DNA from: Lacisediminimonas sp. | Lineage (GTDB): Bacteria > Pseudomonadota > Gammaproteobacteria > Burkholderiales > Burkholderiaceae_D | Assembly (NCBI RefSeq): GCF_030645335.1 | Contig: NZ_JAUSNH010000100.1 | Location: forward strand, 1 to 37,475 | DNA: 37,475 nt | Reading direction: 5' to 3' | Shown here: positions 26,001 to 33,087 of the stretch, piece by piece | Layout: every line of letters starts with the position of its first letter | Numbering within the stretch: the first letter of the stretch is position 1 | Translations under genes and position numbers: made by a program | Notes under the pieces: model-generated | Told to the model about the DNA's origin: nothing | Seen by the model: the letters and a program-made list of their open reading frames with translations, nothing else | The model's database searches: none

Positions 26001-29000
26001 AACACCAGCTGGTCCAGGCTGGCGGGGCTGGTGCCGCCCAACATGCCGGTTACGCGAATCGAGTCAGTAATGAGGGCATTGCTGTTATTGCCGGCGCTGC
26101 CAACGACATCGCTTTCACCGATACGAATCAACAAGTCGTTGCCGATGCGCTCAAAGCCCATGTCGGCAGCGTCAATGCCCGACAACTGCAGCGTATCGAC
26201 ATCGCCTGTGATCTTGTCGTAGCCAGGATTATTAATGATGTCGTGGCCGTCGCCGCGCCGGTAAATGAAGCGGTCGCTGCCTGTGCCGCCCACCAGCGTA
26301 TCGACACCAGCTGCGCCACTCAGGGTGTCGTTGCCGGCATAGCCGCGCAACAGGTCGTTGCCGTTGCCGCCGTCCAGCAAGTCACCACTGCTTGCGCCAT
26401 GCAGCGCGTCATTGCCGTCACCGCTGTAGACGATGTTCGACCCACCTTCGTAACCCGCGACCGTGTCGTTGTTGGCAGTGCCGTAATTCGGTATGGCTTG
26501 CGTGAGCAAATGCGCCCGGCTCCAGAGCGTGCCATCGGCGAACACGATCTGGTCGATGCTGTTTGGATTTGCGCCAGCCAGCATCCCCGTGAACCGGATC
26601 GTGCCGCCGTCCTCAGTCACCCGGATCAACAAGTCGGTGCCGATGCGCTCGAAGGTCAGATCCGACGGTAACAGGTCCGGCAGTTGCAGCTTGTCGATGT
26701 CGCCTGCGCCGCGGTCCAATTGGGTGTTGTTGACGATGTCGTGACCATCGCCACGCCGGTAGACCACGGTATCACTGCCCTTGCCGCTATTGAGCGTGTC
26801 GTTGCCGGTGCCACCGATGAGCGTGTCGTTGCCCGTAAAACCAATGAGGTCGTCATGGCCGGCGTCACCACCGAGCAAGTCGTTAGCGTATGCACCGCGT
26901 ACGCTGTCGTTGCCATCCCCGCCGAAGTGGGTAGCCGCTACGCCGTCGAAGCCACCGAAATTATCGTTGCCGGAGGTGCCGAAGTTGGGCGCCGACCTGG
27001 CGATGGCCAGCAAGCTCGCCTTGTCCCACTGCACGCCATCGGCGAATAGCACACGGTCGATCACTGCGACGTTCAGGCCGAGGTAGCCCGCGACCGTCAC
27101 GCTATCATTTTCACTCACCGCTGCTTCACCACCTTCCATATCCCGGAAGCGAAACACGAGGTCCTGGGCACGGCCTTCGACAATGATGTTGGCCGCATTG
27201 CGATCGGCGAAGTAGAGCGTATCGACGTCGCCGGTGCGCCATTGGGTGTAGTGGCTGTGGACGGTGTCGTGGCCGTCACCCCTGTGAAACACCAGGGTGT
27301 CGCTGCCATAGCCGCCCACGAGGGCGTCGGCACCGGCACCACCGGACAAGGTATCGTTTCCGCTGCCGCCATACACGACGTCGTCGCCGGCTCTGGCGAT
27401 CACAACGTCATTGCCTTCGCGGGCATGGATGGTGTCGGCAAGATTTGATGTCACCAGTAGTTCGGCGACACTGTCGCCGGTCGGGCTGGCTTGCGCTGTC
27501 GCGGCCAGGCCGAGGACCCAGCTGGCGAGATCGTTGGTGTAAGCGCCGAGGTCGGGCGTGCCCTCCAGTTCGGCGATCACCAGTGCTGCCAGGTCCGGTG
27601 CTGCATTGGCCACACTGCGATGCCCGAGCACACTCAGAAATTCAATCATGTCGATCACGCCGCTGTCCCGATCCTGCTGGATGGCTGAGCGGAATGCAGC
27701 GGCCACACCGCTCAGGTCGAGCGCCGGGATACCGTCGGTCAATGTCACCTGGATCTGGTCGTAGTACGGCCGCAGGCGGGTCTCCAGCAGCAGCGCTTCA
27801 TACATATCGGCCTTGATACGGTCATACGCCCGCTCGACGCTTTCAATCTGCATCGGCACCATGCGCACCGACACATTGCCCTCACCGGCGCTCAGTGCAG
27901 TAAAGCGTGCACCGCCGCCAGTCGTGCCATAGGTAAAGCCCATGAAGCGCTCGACCACGCCGAGCTTGTCGATGAATGCATCGCGCGCAGCCGGTGTAGC
28001 GGTCAGCGAGGGCAGATCGTAGCTGAGCGTGACGCCCTGGGCTGCCAGTGCGTCGGCCTGCATCTTCAGCGACAGCATGTCGGACGTATTGGCCCACTGG
28101 GCGATCAAGTCGTCGAGCCGCGCCAACTGCGCGTCGCGGGTGCTTTCGATGGCATAGCCATGCAGCGCCTCGCTCAGTTCGGGCGACAGGCTGGCGGCTT
28201 CACGCAAATCGCGCACGCGCCCGGACCCCTGCATGTCAGGCAAGACGCTGGCCTGGTCGGTCGGCGCAATGGTGTCGGTGAACTCCCGATAAAAGGTGTT
28301 GACCGCCAGCTCCAGGTTGGCGACGTTGCCCACCGTTTGGCCCGTGGCGCCAGTGCTGCCATCTGCCCGGACGAAGCTGCCGGTAGCGGTCTGGAAATTG
28401 CCATTACCCAGGTTTGTCACGGTGGCGCTGGGGTTCAGGTTGATGGCGACGATGCCAACCGCGCCAAGGGTGCTCAGCTCGCTGGATTGGCTGACGCCGT
28501 CCTGGTTCATGTCGCGCCAGACGCGCAGCCTGGCAAAGGCGGTGTCCTGGGCGTCGATGCGGCCGTCGCCGTTCGTGTCGAGATCTTTCAGGGCATCGAA
28601 ACCATCTGTCGCCAGCGTGCCGTTATTCTTGATCGTATCCACGCCGAACAGTTCGCGTCCGGAATCGATCGTGCCGTTGTAGTTGCGATCCATTGCAATC
28701 CAGCCGTCGTCCGGTGTCAGCCAGCCGGTGCCGGCCTTGATGCCGTCGGCATTGTGGTCGAACAGCACGACTGCGCCGGCGGTGGCGCCGGAGGTTTCCA
28801 GGCCGTCGCCATCGAGGTCGATTGCCAGTGGGTCCAGCCGCGTGGGACCGACGGTGGCGTTGATGCCGAGTGCGGCGGCGGTGTCGCTCAACTGGCCAAC
28901 CCATTGCTTGAACTGGTCGCCGCCGACCACCGCGCCGGCAAAGCCCGAGGCCAGCGTCAGCGCGCCAGCGATAGTCGCGCCCACCGGCCCGGTCAGGTAG

Positions 29001-30091
29001 ACCGGCGTCAATGCGGCGCTGGCCAGCTTGGCCGCCAGCAAGCCACCGGCCAGGCCGCCGAGGAATTCGGCTGACCAGTCCCTGATCAGTTGGTAGGCCG
29101 TGGCGGTGTCGCCCTCGGCGTGAGCGGCATTGGCGGCACGCGCCACCAGGCCCAGCGCCAGCACGTCGCCAGCAATGCCGATGCGGTCCAGCGCCTTGTG
29201 CGCAGCGGCCTTCAGGTCGAGGTCGCTGGTGTGGCGCATTGCGTCCTCGTAGGACGAGCGGATTTCTCGCAGGACCTGGCTGCCTTCGATGTAGGTGCTG
29301 ATGCGGTCGGGCGGAATGAGTTCGGCCATGCTGCGCATGGGCGTGTGAATCGCGGGGTCGGTGCCGGTGATGCCGGGGGTGTTGGCGAAGAAGTCGCGGG
29401 TGTCGATGCGGGGAACTTCGCCCACCTTCAGGATATTGCCATCGCCATCAACGGCAATTTTCAGGTGGGCGCTCAATGCTTCTGATTGGGCGCGCACTGC
29501 TTCAAAAATCTGCGACTCGGGCCGGGCCCGCAGCGCTTCAGCGGGAATGCCGTCTACGTGCGTAATGTTGGGGTTGTCGCGCAGCGCATGGACTTCGGCA
29601 GTGGCGAAGACGCGCTCAGGGTCGGCGCCGCCGACCAGCGTGCGGACTTCACCGTGGGTGGCGGCAACGAAGCGCACTGAGGCGTCTTCCCAAACGCCGG
29701 TGACTTTGGTGCCGTCAGGATTGGTGCCGCTGTAGAGGAAGTTGTTGGCGGCGGTTTTTTCGGGGCTGGAGAATTTACTATTTTCAAAGTCATCGACATC
29801 GACACCATGGACTCGTGCTACGGCATTACTGAACTCGGGACTATCCAATAAAAGACCGGCATCGGTGATGTCCAAGACACGAATATTTTCGCCGTTAGCC
29901 AGCATGCCTTTGACAACTTGGCCTCCGCTAACGCCGGGAGCGATGTTTCCACTATAGAGAACGGTGACAGCACCAGTCGAGTTTGTCGCATCAACTTGCG
30001 CGACCAATGTACGCAGTGACTCGGGCGTTGCAAACTCAGCGGGCCTACTGAACAACAGATCCAGCGCTTGCTGGAATGTGAGGAAGGTCAT
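23081..30091 (-). CDS. Large RTX protein with FrpC-like self-processing module
   Basis: 2336 residues. Order: N-terminal region of about 330 residues that I do not recognise; a Gly/Ala-rich hydrophobic stretch (about 340-395); a FrpC-like self-processing module from Asp420-Pro421 to about residue 597 with EF-hand-like loops; a helical region (about 600-870); about eight repeating RTX modules (about 880-2180) of GGxGxDxLx beta-roll repeats alternating with HCBP-related blocks; and a C-terminal tail (2200-2336) ending LDLILRLA, as in type I secreted proteins. No signal peptide. It should be secreted and bind calcium outside the cell. Whether it is a toxin, adhesin or cross-linker is unknown. 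No HlyB/HlyD/HlyC genes lie in the window. The start ATG overlaps the upstream stop (ATGA) and has AAGGAAG upstream. Confidence 0.93.
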   Translation of the reverse strand: MTFLTFQQALDLLFSRPAEFATPESLRTLVAQVDATNSTGAVTVLYSGNIAPGVSGGQVVKGMLANGENIRVLDITDAGLLLDSPEFSNAVARVHGVDVDDFENSKFSSPEKTAANNFLYSGTNPDGTKVTGVWEDASVRFVAATHGEVRTLVGGADPERVFATAEVHALRDNPNITHVDGIPAEALRARPESQIFEAVRAQSEALSAHLKIAVDGDGNILKVGEVPRIDTRDFFANTPGITGTDPAIHTPMRSMAELIPPDRISTYIEGSQVLREIRSSYEDAMRHTSDLDLKAAAHKALDRIGIAGDVLALGLVARAANAAHAEGDTATAYQLIRDWSAEFLGGLAGGLLAAKLASAALTPVYLTGPVGATIAGALTLASGFAGAVVGGDQFKQWVGQLSDTAAALGINATVGPTRLDPLAIDLDGDGLETSGATAGAVVLFDHNADGIKAGTGWLTPDDGWIAMDRNYNGTIDSGRELFGVDTIKNNGTLATDGFDALKDLDTNGDGRIDAQDTAFARLRVWRDMNQDGVSQSSELSTLGAVGIVAINLNPSATVTNLGNGNFQTATGSFVRADGSTGATGQTVGNVANLELAVNTFYREFTDTIAPTDQASVLPDMQGSGRVRDLREAASLSPELSEALHGYAIESTRDAQLARLDDLIAQWANTSDMLSLKMQADALAAQGVTLSYDLPSLTATPAARDAFIDKLGVVERFMGFTYGTTGGGARFTALSAGEGNVSVRMVPMQIESVERAYDRIKADMYEALLLETRLRPYYDQIQVTLTDGIPALDLSGVAAAFRSAIQQDRDSGVIDMIEFLSVLGHRSVANAAPDLAALVIAELEGTPDLGAYTNDLASWVLGLAATAQASPTGDSVAELLVTSNLADTIHAREGNDVVIARAGDDVVYGGSGNDTLSGGAGADALVGGYGSDTLVFHRGDGHDTVHSHYTQWRTGDVDTLYFADRNAANIIVEGRAQDLVFRFRDMEGGEAAVSENDSVTVAGYLGLNVAVIDRVLFADGVQWDKASLLAIARSAPNFGTSGNDNFGGFDGVAATHFGGDGNDSVRGAYANDLLGGDAGHDDLIGFTGNDTLIGGTGNDTLNSGKGSDTVVYRRGDGHDIVNNTQLDRGAGDIDKLQLPDLLPSDLTFERIGTDLLIRVTEDGGTIRFTGMLAGANPNSIDQIVFADGTLWSRAHLLTQAIPNYGTANNDTVAGYEGGSNIVYSGDGNDALHGASSGDLLDGGNGNDLLRGYAGNDTLSGAAGVDTLVGGTGSDRFIYRRGDGHDIINNPGYDKITGDVDTLQLSGIDAADMGFERIGNDLLIRIGESDVVGSAGNNSNALITDSIRVTGMLGGTSPASLDQLVFDDGTVWSRAQLLAQAIPFYGTGGNDWLAAYSGSPNQLFGLDGNDTLMGADGNDLLNGGFGNDSLNGGRGNDVLHGAQGNDTLTGSYGSDTFVFQRGDGQDAIINAASDKLTGDIDKLHLPDLNPSNLRFERIGSDLLISVNDSIDTIKITGLLGGASTKSIDQVSFADGTVWTRAQLLAQEISFYGTAGNDILTGYSGSPNKMNGLAGDDRLTGNDGNDLLEGGAGNDTLNGSVGNDVLDGGIGADSLSGSYGSDTFVFRRGDGQDVISNTWREKQAQDIDTLHLPDLDPSELRYERIGNDLWIRVNDSADTIRVVNFLGGGEANSLDRFTFGNGVSLTRSQFLAQEIPLHGTVGNDILTGYSGGPNRIFAGDGNDKIVAADGNDWLEGGHGNDTISGHFGNDTLLGGTGNDSLTGSYGSDTIVLRRGDGEDVIDNSRYEKSTGDIDTLEWVDVLSSELGFERSGNDLLIRVAGGADSVRVKGYLGGDNATSLDRFVFADGSAWTRAELLARTIPYDGSDGSDRLTGYYGASNWISGKAGNDTIHGGDVQDWLAGDAGNDFLYGNNGNDTLTGGTGSDTLTGGFGSDTIIVRRGDGQDTIDNLSALRNASDIDTLLFADILSPDISLERSGMDLLIHTGQDGDRVSILGYLEGANLNSINRVEFADGSVWDKSALLAQPLTTRGAAGNDTLKASFAAPNFLHGEAGNDTITGGNNHDYLQGGIGNDSLTGGNGNDVLVGGDGADVLRDMGATGGQNLLSGGGGNDAIHGGAGAELFAGGTGDDIIETGGGSDVIVFNGGDGIDTVLAGAGQDNTVSLGGIDFSELALQKSGNDLHLLTGGPDLLKFKDWFLTLEHRSVALLQLIHPDENGVAPPTVSSIDFHELVAHFEQWQAIDASTAAWVLATDGGEQAVVASAGQAIGGALAVEYAANGFTGDAGYSTAQLVLGSAGFGAQQQGTDFSDTGLDLILRLA
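23931..27430 (-). repeat. Seven to eight tandem modules of about 500 bases in the RTX gene
   Basis: The GND-containing anchor motif (xYGTxGNDxLxGY) recurs at about 26963, 26464, 25923, 25429, 24928, 24430 and 23932. Spacings are 499, 541, 494, 501, 498 and 498 bases. The 541-base copy carries an extra segment of about 14 residues (around 26075-26115). Each unit holds a block of calcium-binding nonapeptides and a block with ERIGNDLLIRV and LDRFVFADGTVW-like sequence. Upstream of 26963 a further partial unit reaches to about 27430. Confidence 0.88.
28301..28834 (-). other. FrpC-like self-processing module (residues 420-597)
   Basis: The protein reads LDPLAIDLDGDGLET from Leu419, placing an Asp420-Pro421 bond at the head of the module. 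It is followed by EF-hand-like loops starting near Asp445, Asp468, Asp505 and Asp527. From memory, Neisseria FrpC cleaves itself at Asp414-Pro415 when calcium binds, with acidic residues at 499, 510, 521 and 532. Adding six gives Asp505, Asp516, Asp527 and Glu538, all present here. The module length fits. Confidence 0.85.
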
Positions 30092-30588
30092 GACACTTCC
30101 TTCCCTACAATTAGCGTCACATGGTTCGGTCGGTCAGGATGGGACGTAAAGACCCCAAGTCCCCCCTTACTTGCCTCCAGCGCCTGCTTCAGATCCCGGA
30201 TGATTTCGGCCCGCCTTGCCTTCAACTCCGGCGAGATAAAACCCGAGCCATCTTCGCTCCAATGCACGAGCTTAAAGCTCAGAAATCGACTCCCAGGATC
30301 TGCTGGCTCACCTTCACCGAACCGCTCGCCTTCGGCCAACCGCTCTTGTTCATCGTTCAAGCCCTGCAGGGTTAGCCAGATCAGTCGTCCTTTCCAATAG
30401 AAGGTGTTGGTTGTCTCTGCGGAGAACTCCTCCCTACCGCGCGAGACTCGACGAAAGTAGATGTCGCGCTCGCGATCAATCGTCCACTGTCGGGAGTGAT
30501 TGAAGCCGAGATACACCTTCTTGTTGATCTCCTCAATGTGATATTTCTTCACATCGTCCGGCGGGATGTACTCGTTCACGAATGGCAT
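30088..30588 (-). CDS. Small protein of unknown function upstream of the RTX gene
   Basis: 166 residues, no signal peptide, lipobox or membrane segment. The start ATG at 30588 has AAGGAA six bases upstream, which decides against the TTG five codons earlier. Visible stretches are MPFVNEYIPPDDVKKYHIEE, QWTIDRERDIYFRRVSRGREEF and TFYWKGRLIWL; the C-terminal third has a helix (LKARRAEIIRDLKQALEAS) and a final strand-rich segment. I recognise it only as resembling uncharacterised conserved proteins. Its stop overlaps the RTX start as ATGA, so the two are co-translated. Candidate roles are a cytosolic partner, chaperone or immunity protein of the RTX protein. Base composition is visibly lower in GC than neighbouring core genes. 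Confidence 0.8.
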   Translation of the reverse strand: MPFVNEYIPPDDVKKYHIEEINKKVYLGFNHSRQWTIDRERDIYFRRVSRGREEFSAETTNTFYWKGRLIWLTLQGLNDEQERLAEGERFGEGEPADPGSRFLSFKLVHWSEDGSGFISPELKARRAEIIRDLKQALEASKGGLGVFTSHPDRPNHVTLIVGKEVS

Positions 30589-30603
30589 GCGGGGTTCCTT
30601 CAA

Positions 30604-31065
30604 TGGGCAAGGGAGCGGCGCGATTAATTTTCAATAGCGGCCAACGCGATCACAACGCGACTGCAACGACGCCAATGTCAGCCGGGCACGCGAAAAGCGA
30701 GCGAGGCAACGGGCGTGCGTTTACTGCGGCGTAGCCAATCCAGTCAGCAATGGGGGAAAACAATAGCGATTGCGGCCCCTGCAGGAAAGAGGGGCGTTTT
30801 CGCACAGTTACACCAGAGGGGCTTGAAACGCTTGATCAGCGATCATCCGTTCGGCGATAGGCTAATTAATCGTTGGAATTTGGCGGGAACGATGGCCGCG
30901 GCCGAATATCGGACTGCTGTTAATAATGTATTAGTGGCGCCTGTTGGCAGAGCGCGACAACCAGCATTTGTCAGCCGCCGGTGAAAGTGAAACGCGGACA
31001 TGGCACACGGGCTGACCCGATGCTCGATGATTGAAGTATTTTGCCGACCGACAGGCACACAAATA
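30604..31065. other. Long non-coding stretch upstream of the RTX unit
   Basis: About 460 bases with no credible gene. The minus-strand promoter for the small gene and the RTX gene must lie here; an AT-rich patch (30625-30635 on the plus strand, reading AAAATTAAT on the minus strand) is the best -10 region but no clear -35 is seen. A six-base stem GCCCCT/AGGGGC with a GTTTT tail lies at 30775-30800 on the plus strand. AT-rich patches at 30860-30870 and 30920-30931 stand out against the GC-rich background. Confidence 0.4.
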
Positions 31066-31097
31066 TGGCGCGGTTCACCCGCAAAGCGCCATTTTTA
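31066..31097 (+). terminator. Terminator-like hairpin on the plus strand
   Basis: TGGCGC (31066-31071) and GCGCCA (31086-31091) form a 6-base stem with a 14-base loop, followed by TTTTT. It would stop plus-strand transcription leaving the 30.6-31.0 kb gap, although no plus-strand gene is evident there. It mirrors the minus-strand hairpin next to it. Confidence 0.4.
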
Positions 31098-31133
31098 CGG
31101 TAAAAACTGGCGCGATTCGCCAAACTGCGCCAT
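31096..31133 (-). terminator. Probable terminator of the DsrE-like gene
   Basis: On the minus strand TGGCGC and GCGCCA pair around a 13-base loop and are followed by GTTTTT (complement of 31102-31107). It begins about 35 bases after the DsrE-like stop codon. The stem is short but wholly GC except its ends. Confidence 0.6.
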
Positions 31134-31167
31134 CGGGACCACTATTTGTTGTGACCCGCCGCGCAAG

Positions 31168-31611
31168 CTAGGGCCGCAAATACACGAATCCTTCCCTGGC
31201 CTGCAAGCGGGCAATCTCCGCCACGCCGGAGGGCACCAGTTTGGCCTGCGGCAGCAAGCGCTCTGGTGGAACGGAATGCGCTGCCAGCGTGAAATTGCAG
31301 ACGCGGAATTCCACCCCTTGCCGGCCCAGCGCGGCAAGCTGCTCGTCGAATGGCCGGCCTCTGCGATCGGTCGTGCCCTGCAACAGGAACTCGATGCCCG
31401 AGCCCAGTGCAACCACGACGATGCGGGTGTCCGGCTCGGCGCGCAGGTGGTTGCGGATATTGCCCAATCCGCGGCTGGCCTGTTCAATGCCGTCTTGCAG
31501 GTGGTACACCACTTTGACCGGTTCAGCCAAAGCCGAACGCGGTGTGGCAGAAGCTAGACCGGCGAGGACGAACGCGGCGATGAAGTAAATACGAAACCGG
31601 ATGGCGTACAT
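31168..31611 (-). CDS. Secreted DsrE-family protein
   Basis: 147 residues with a signal peptide (about residues 1-29, ending ALA before EPVKVVYHLQDG), so it is periplasmic. The mature part has the DsrE/DsrF-like alpha/beta order, with VVVALGSGIEFLL, then VEFRVCNFTLAAHSV and a Cys at about residue 104 in the position of the family's active cysteine. Cytosolic DsrE proteins carry sulfur in relay systems; exported members are uncharacterised and often lie near sulfur oxidation genes, none of which are here. It stands alone, between the terminator of the dolP operon and its own terminator. Confidence 0.82.
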   Translation of the reverse strand: MYAIRFRIYFIAAFVLAGLASATPRSALAEPVKVVYHLQDGIEQASRGLGNIRNHLRAEPDTRIVVVALGSGIEFLLQGTTDRRGRPFDEQLAALGRQGVEFRVCNFTLAAHSVPPERLLPQAKLVPSGVAEIARLQAREGFVYLRP

Positions 31612-31726
31612 GGCGGCCTGCTGTGTGATGGAGATGTCGGATCGGGAATGCCAGGCCGATTCTAGCCCCGAATAGGGAATGCCATGTGGCCAGCCAGGTG
31701 TGATGTCATGCCGGCCGCGCCCGCAT

Positions 31727-31757
31727 GAAAAAAGCCGCAGGAAAAATCCTGCGGCTT
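31727..31757 (-). terminator. Intrinsic terminator of the lpoA-yraN-diaA-dolP operon
   Basis: On the minus strand AAGCCGCAGGA pairs perfectly with TCCTGCGGCTT around a 4-base loop and runs into TTTTTT. It lies about 30 bases after the dolP stop. The plus strand has no matching T-run, so it is directional. Confidence 0.9.
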
Positions 31758-31786
31758 GATGATTGCCATTGCGCTGTCAGGACAGC

Positions 31787-32482
31787 TTAGCGCTTGTTGG
31801 TTTGCGGCTCGGGGCTATTGGTCAATTGCCGCAATTCTTCTTCGCTGATGTATTCCAGCACCTTGACCACTTTCTGGACACCGCCAATCGAGCGCGTCAT
31901 TTCGCCGGCGCGATCGCCTTCGCGGCGGGTAACCCGTCCCATCAGGTAGACCACGCCGCGTTCGGTGACCACCTTGAACGAGTTCGCGAACAAGTCCCTG
32001 GCGTCGATGAACGAGGCTTTCACCTTGGCGGTGATGAGCGAGTCATTGGAACGCGCCGTCATGCTGGTCGGCGTGCCGATCACGAGTTCGTTGACAATCG
32101 ACAGCACGCCTTCGACGCCGCCGATTTCGCGCTCAACGGCCTCTTTCATGGCCTGGTCGCGGACTTCACCGGTGAGCAGCACCTTGCGGTTGAAGCTGTT
32201 GACGTTGACATGGCCGGCATCGCCCACCAGGCGCGACACGCGGGATTCGCCCTTGACCACGATGGTCTGGTCTTCGGTCTGCGCACCCAGGGTGCGGCGA
32301 TCCGACGCCGCCATGGTGCCGACTGCCGCCGTGGCGACCGCCATTTCAATACAGCCTTGCAGCGTGACGGCAACAGTCGCGCACAACACGATTGCGCCCA
32401 GCGGCCGGCGCAGCCGGTTCCAGCTTCCATTACCCTTGTTGATCACAGCGTTGTCTGACGGCGTAATTACTGGCTTATTCAC
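31787..32482 (-). CDS. dolP: Dual-BON-domain outer-membrane lipoprotein (DolP/YraP type)
   Basis: About 231 residues. The lipoprotein signal has lipobox LQGC at about residues 40-43, followed by two BON domains (about residues 85-150 and 160-220; [18 protein letters not shown] and [18 protein letters not shown]). DolP in E. coli is an outer-membrane lipoprotein that supports envelope integrity and division-site amidase regulation. The start is decided by a ribosome site: GGAGGGG abuts the in-frame ATG (32488) with no spacing but is eight bases from a GTG at 32482. The gene overlaps the end of diaA and completes the lpoA-yraN-diaA-dolP order known from E. coli. Confidence 0.88.
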   Translation of the reverse strand: MNKPVITPSDNAVINKGNGSWNRLRRPLGAIVLCATVAVTLQGCIEMAVATAAVGTMAASDRRTLGAQTEDQTIVVKGESRVSRLVGDAGHVNVNSFNRKVLLTGEVRDQAMKEAVEREIGGVEGVLSIVNELVIGTPTSMTARSNDSLITAKVKASFIDARDLFANSFKVVTERGVVYLMGRVTRREGDRAGEMTRSIGGVQKVVKVLEYISEEELRQLTNSPEPQTNKR

Positions 32483-33074
32483 TCGCATCCCCTCCAAATA
32501 AAGCGACGTCGATGCCGTCGCACAAGCAGTGTATGGTCAAAAGATGGACTTCCTGTATGCGCGCGGTGCGGTCATGCGGCACGCAGATATGCACGTCGTC
32601 GTCGCTCAGCATGCCGGCGATGGCGCCGCCGCCTTTGCCGGTCAGCGCCACCACCCGCAGGTCGCGCTCCAGCGCTACTTCAATGGCGGCAATCACGTTG
32701 GCCGAGTTGCCGGACGTCGAGATCGCCAGCAGGATATCGCCGGGCTGGCCGAAGGCTTGCACCTGCTTGGAAAAAATCTCCCTGAAGCTATAGTCGTTGC
32801 CCACGGCGGTCAGGATCGAGCTGTCGGTGGACAGCGCGATGCCGGCCAGCGGAAAACGCTCGCGCTCGAAGCGGCCCACCAGCTCGGCTGCAAAATGCTG
32901 GGCGTCGGCGGCAGAACCACCATTGCCGCAGGCCAGCACCTTGTTGCCGTTGGATAAAGCGCCGAACATCAAGTCAATCGCCTGCGCAATGGGTCGCGCC
33001 AGCTGTGCGGCGGCACGGTTTTTCAGCTCCGCGCTTTCGCGGAAATGCTCGAGTATCTGTTGGTCGGTCGTCAT
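32475..33074 (-). CDS. diaA: SIS-domain protein DiaA / phosphoheptose isomerase-like
   Basis: 199 residues of the SIS fold: [22 protein letters not shown], then [15 protein letters not shown] and [12 protein letters not shown]. The fold is shared by GmhA (sedoheptulose-7-phosphate isomerase) and DiaA (binds DnaA and promotes replication initiation). The lpoA-yraN-diaA-dolP context favours DiaA, although the GmhA-like active residues are well kept, so isomerase activity cannot be excluded. It starts 53 bases after yraN with a TATAAT seven bases ahead of the ATG. Confidence 0.85.
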   Translation of the reverse strand: MTTDQQILEHFRESAELKNRAAAQLARPIAQAIDLMFGALSNGNKVLACGNGGSAADAQHFAAELVGRFERERFPLAGIALSTDSSILTAVGNDYSFREIFSKQVQAFGQPGDILLAISTSGNSANVIAAIEVALERDLRVVALTGKGGGAIAGMLSDDDVHICVPHDRTARIQEVHLLTIHCLCDGIDVALFGGDASE

Positions 33075-33081
33075 GTCGGCG

Positions 33082-33087
33082 ATTATA
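33082..33087 (-). promoter_or_regulatory. Perfect TATAAT ahead of diaA
   Basis: The minus-strand hexamer TATAAT ends seven bases before the diaA ATG. No good -35 is seen 17 bases upstream. If active, transcription would begin at or near the ATG, giving a leaderless message independent of the upstream genes. Confidence 0.3.

Noticed and set aside
24803-26671. A 622-codon plus-strand open frame opposite the RTX repeats, itself repetitive in Val and Ala
   Set aside because: Its periodicity is the mirror of the RTX modules; it has no start signal and no family resemblance.
23931-27430. Regular spacing suggestive of a CRISPR array or satellite
   Set aside because: The ~498-base period encodes a continuous protein with calcium-binding motifs; there are no short identical repeats with unique spacers.
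30775-30800. GCCCCT/AGGGGC stem with GTTTT tail as a terminator
   Set aside because: Short stem, interrupted T-run and no plus-strand gene ending there.
30715-30984. An 89-codon plus-strand open frame in the gap upstream of the RTX unit
   Set aside because: No ribosome site, no recognisable sequence, and an overlapping minus-strand frame is equally open. Treated as non-coding.
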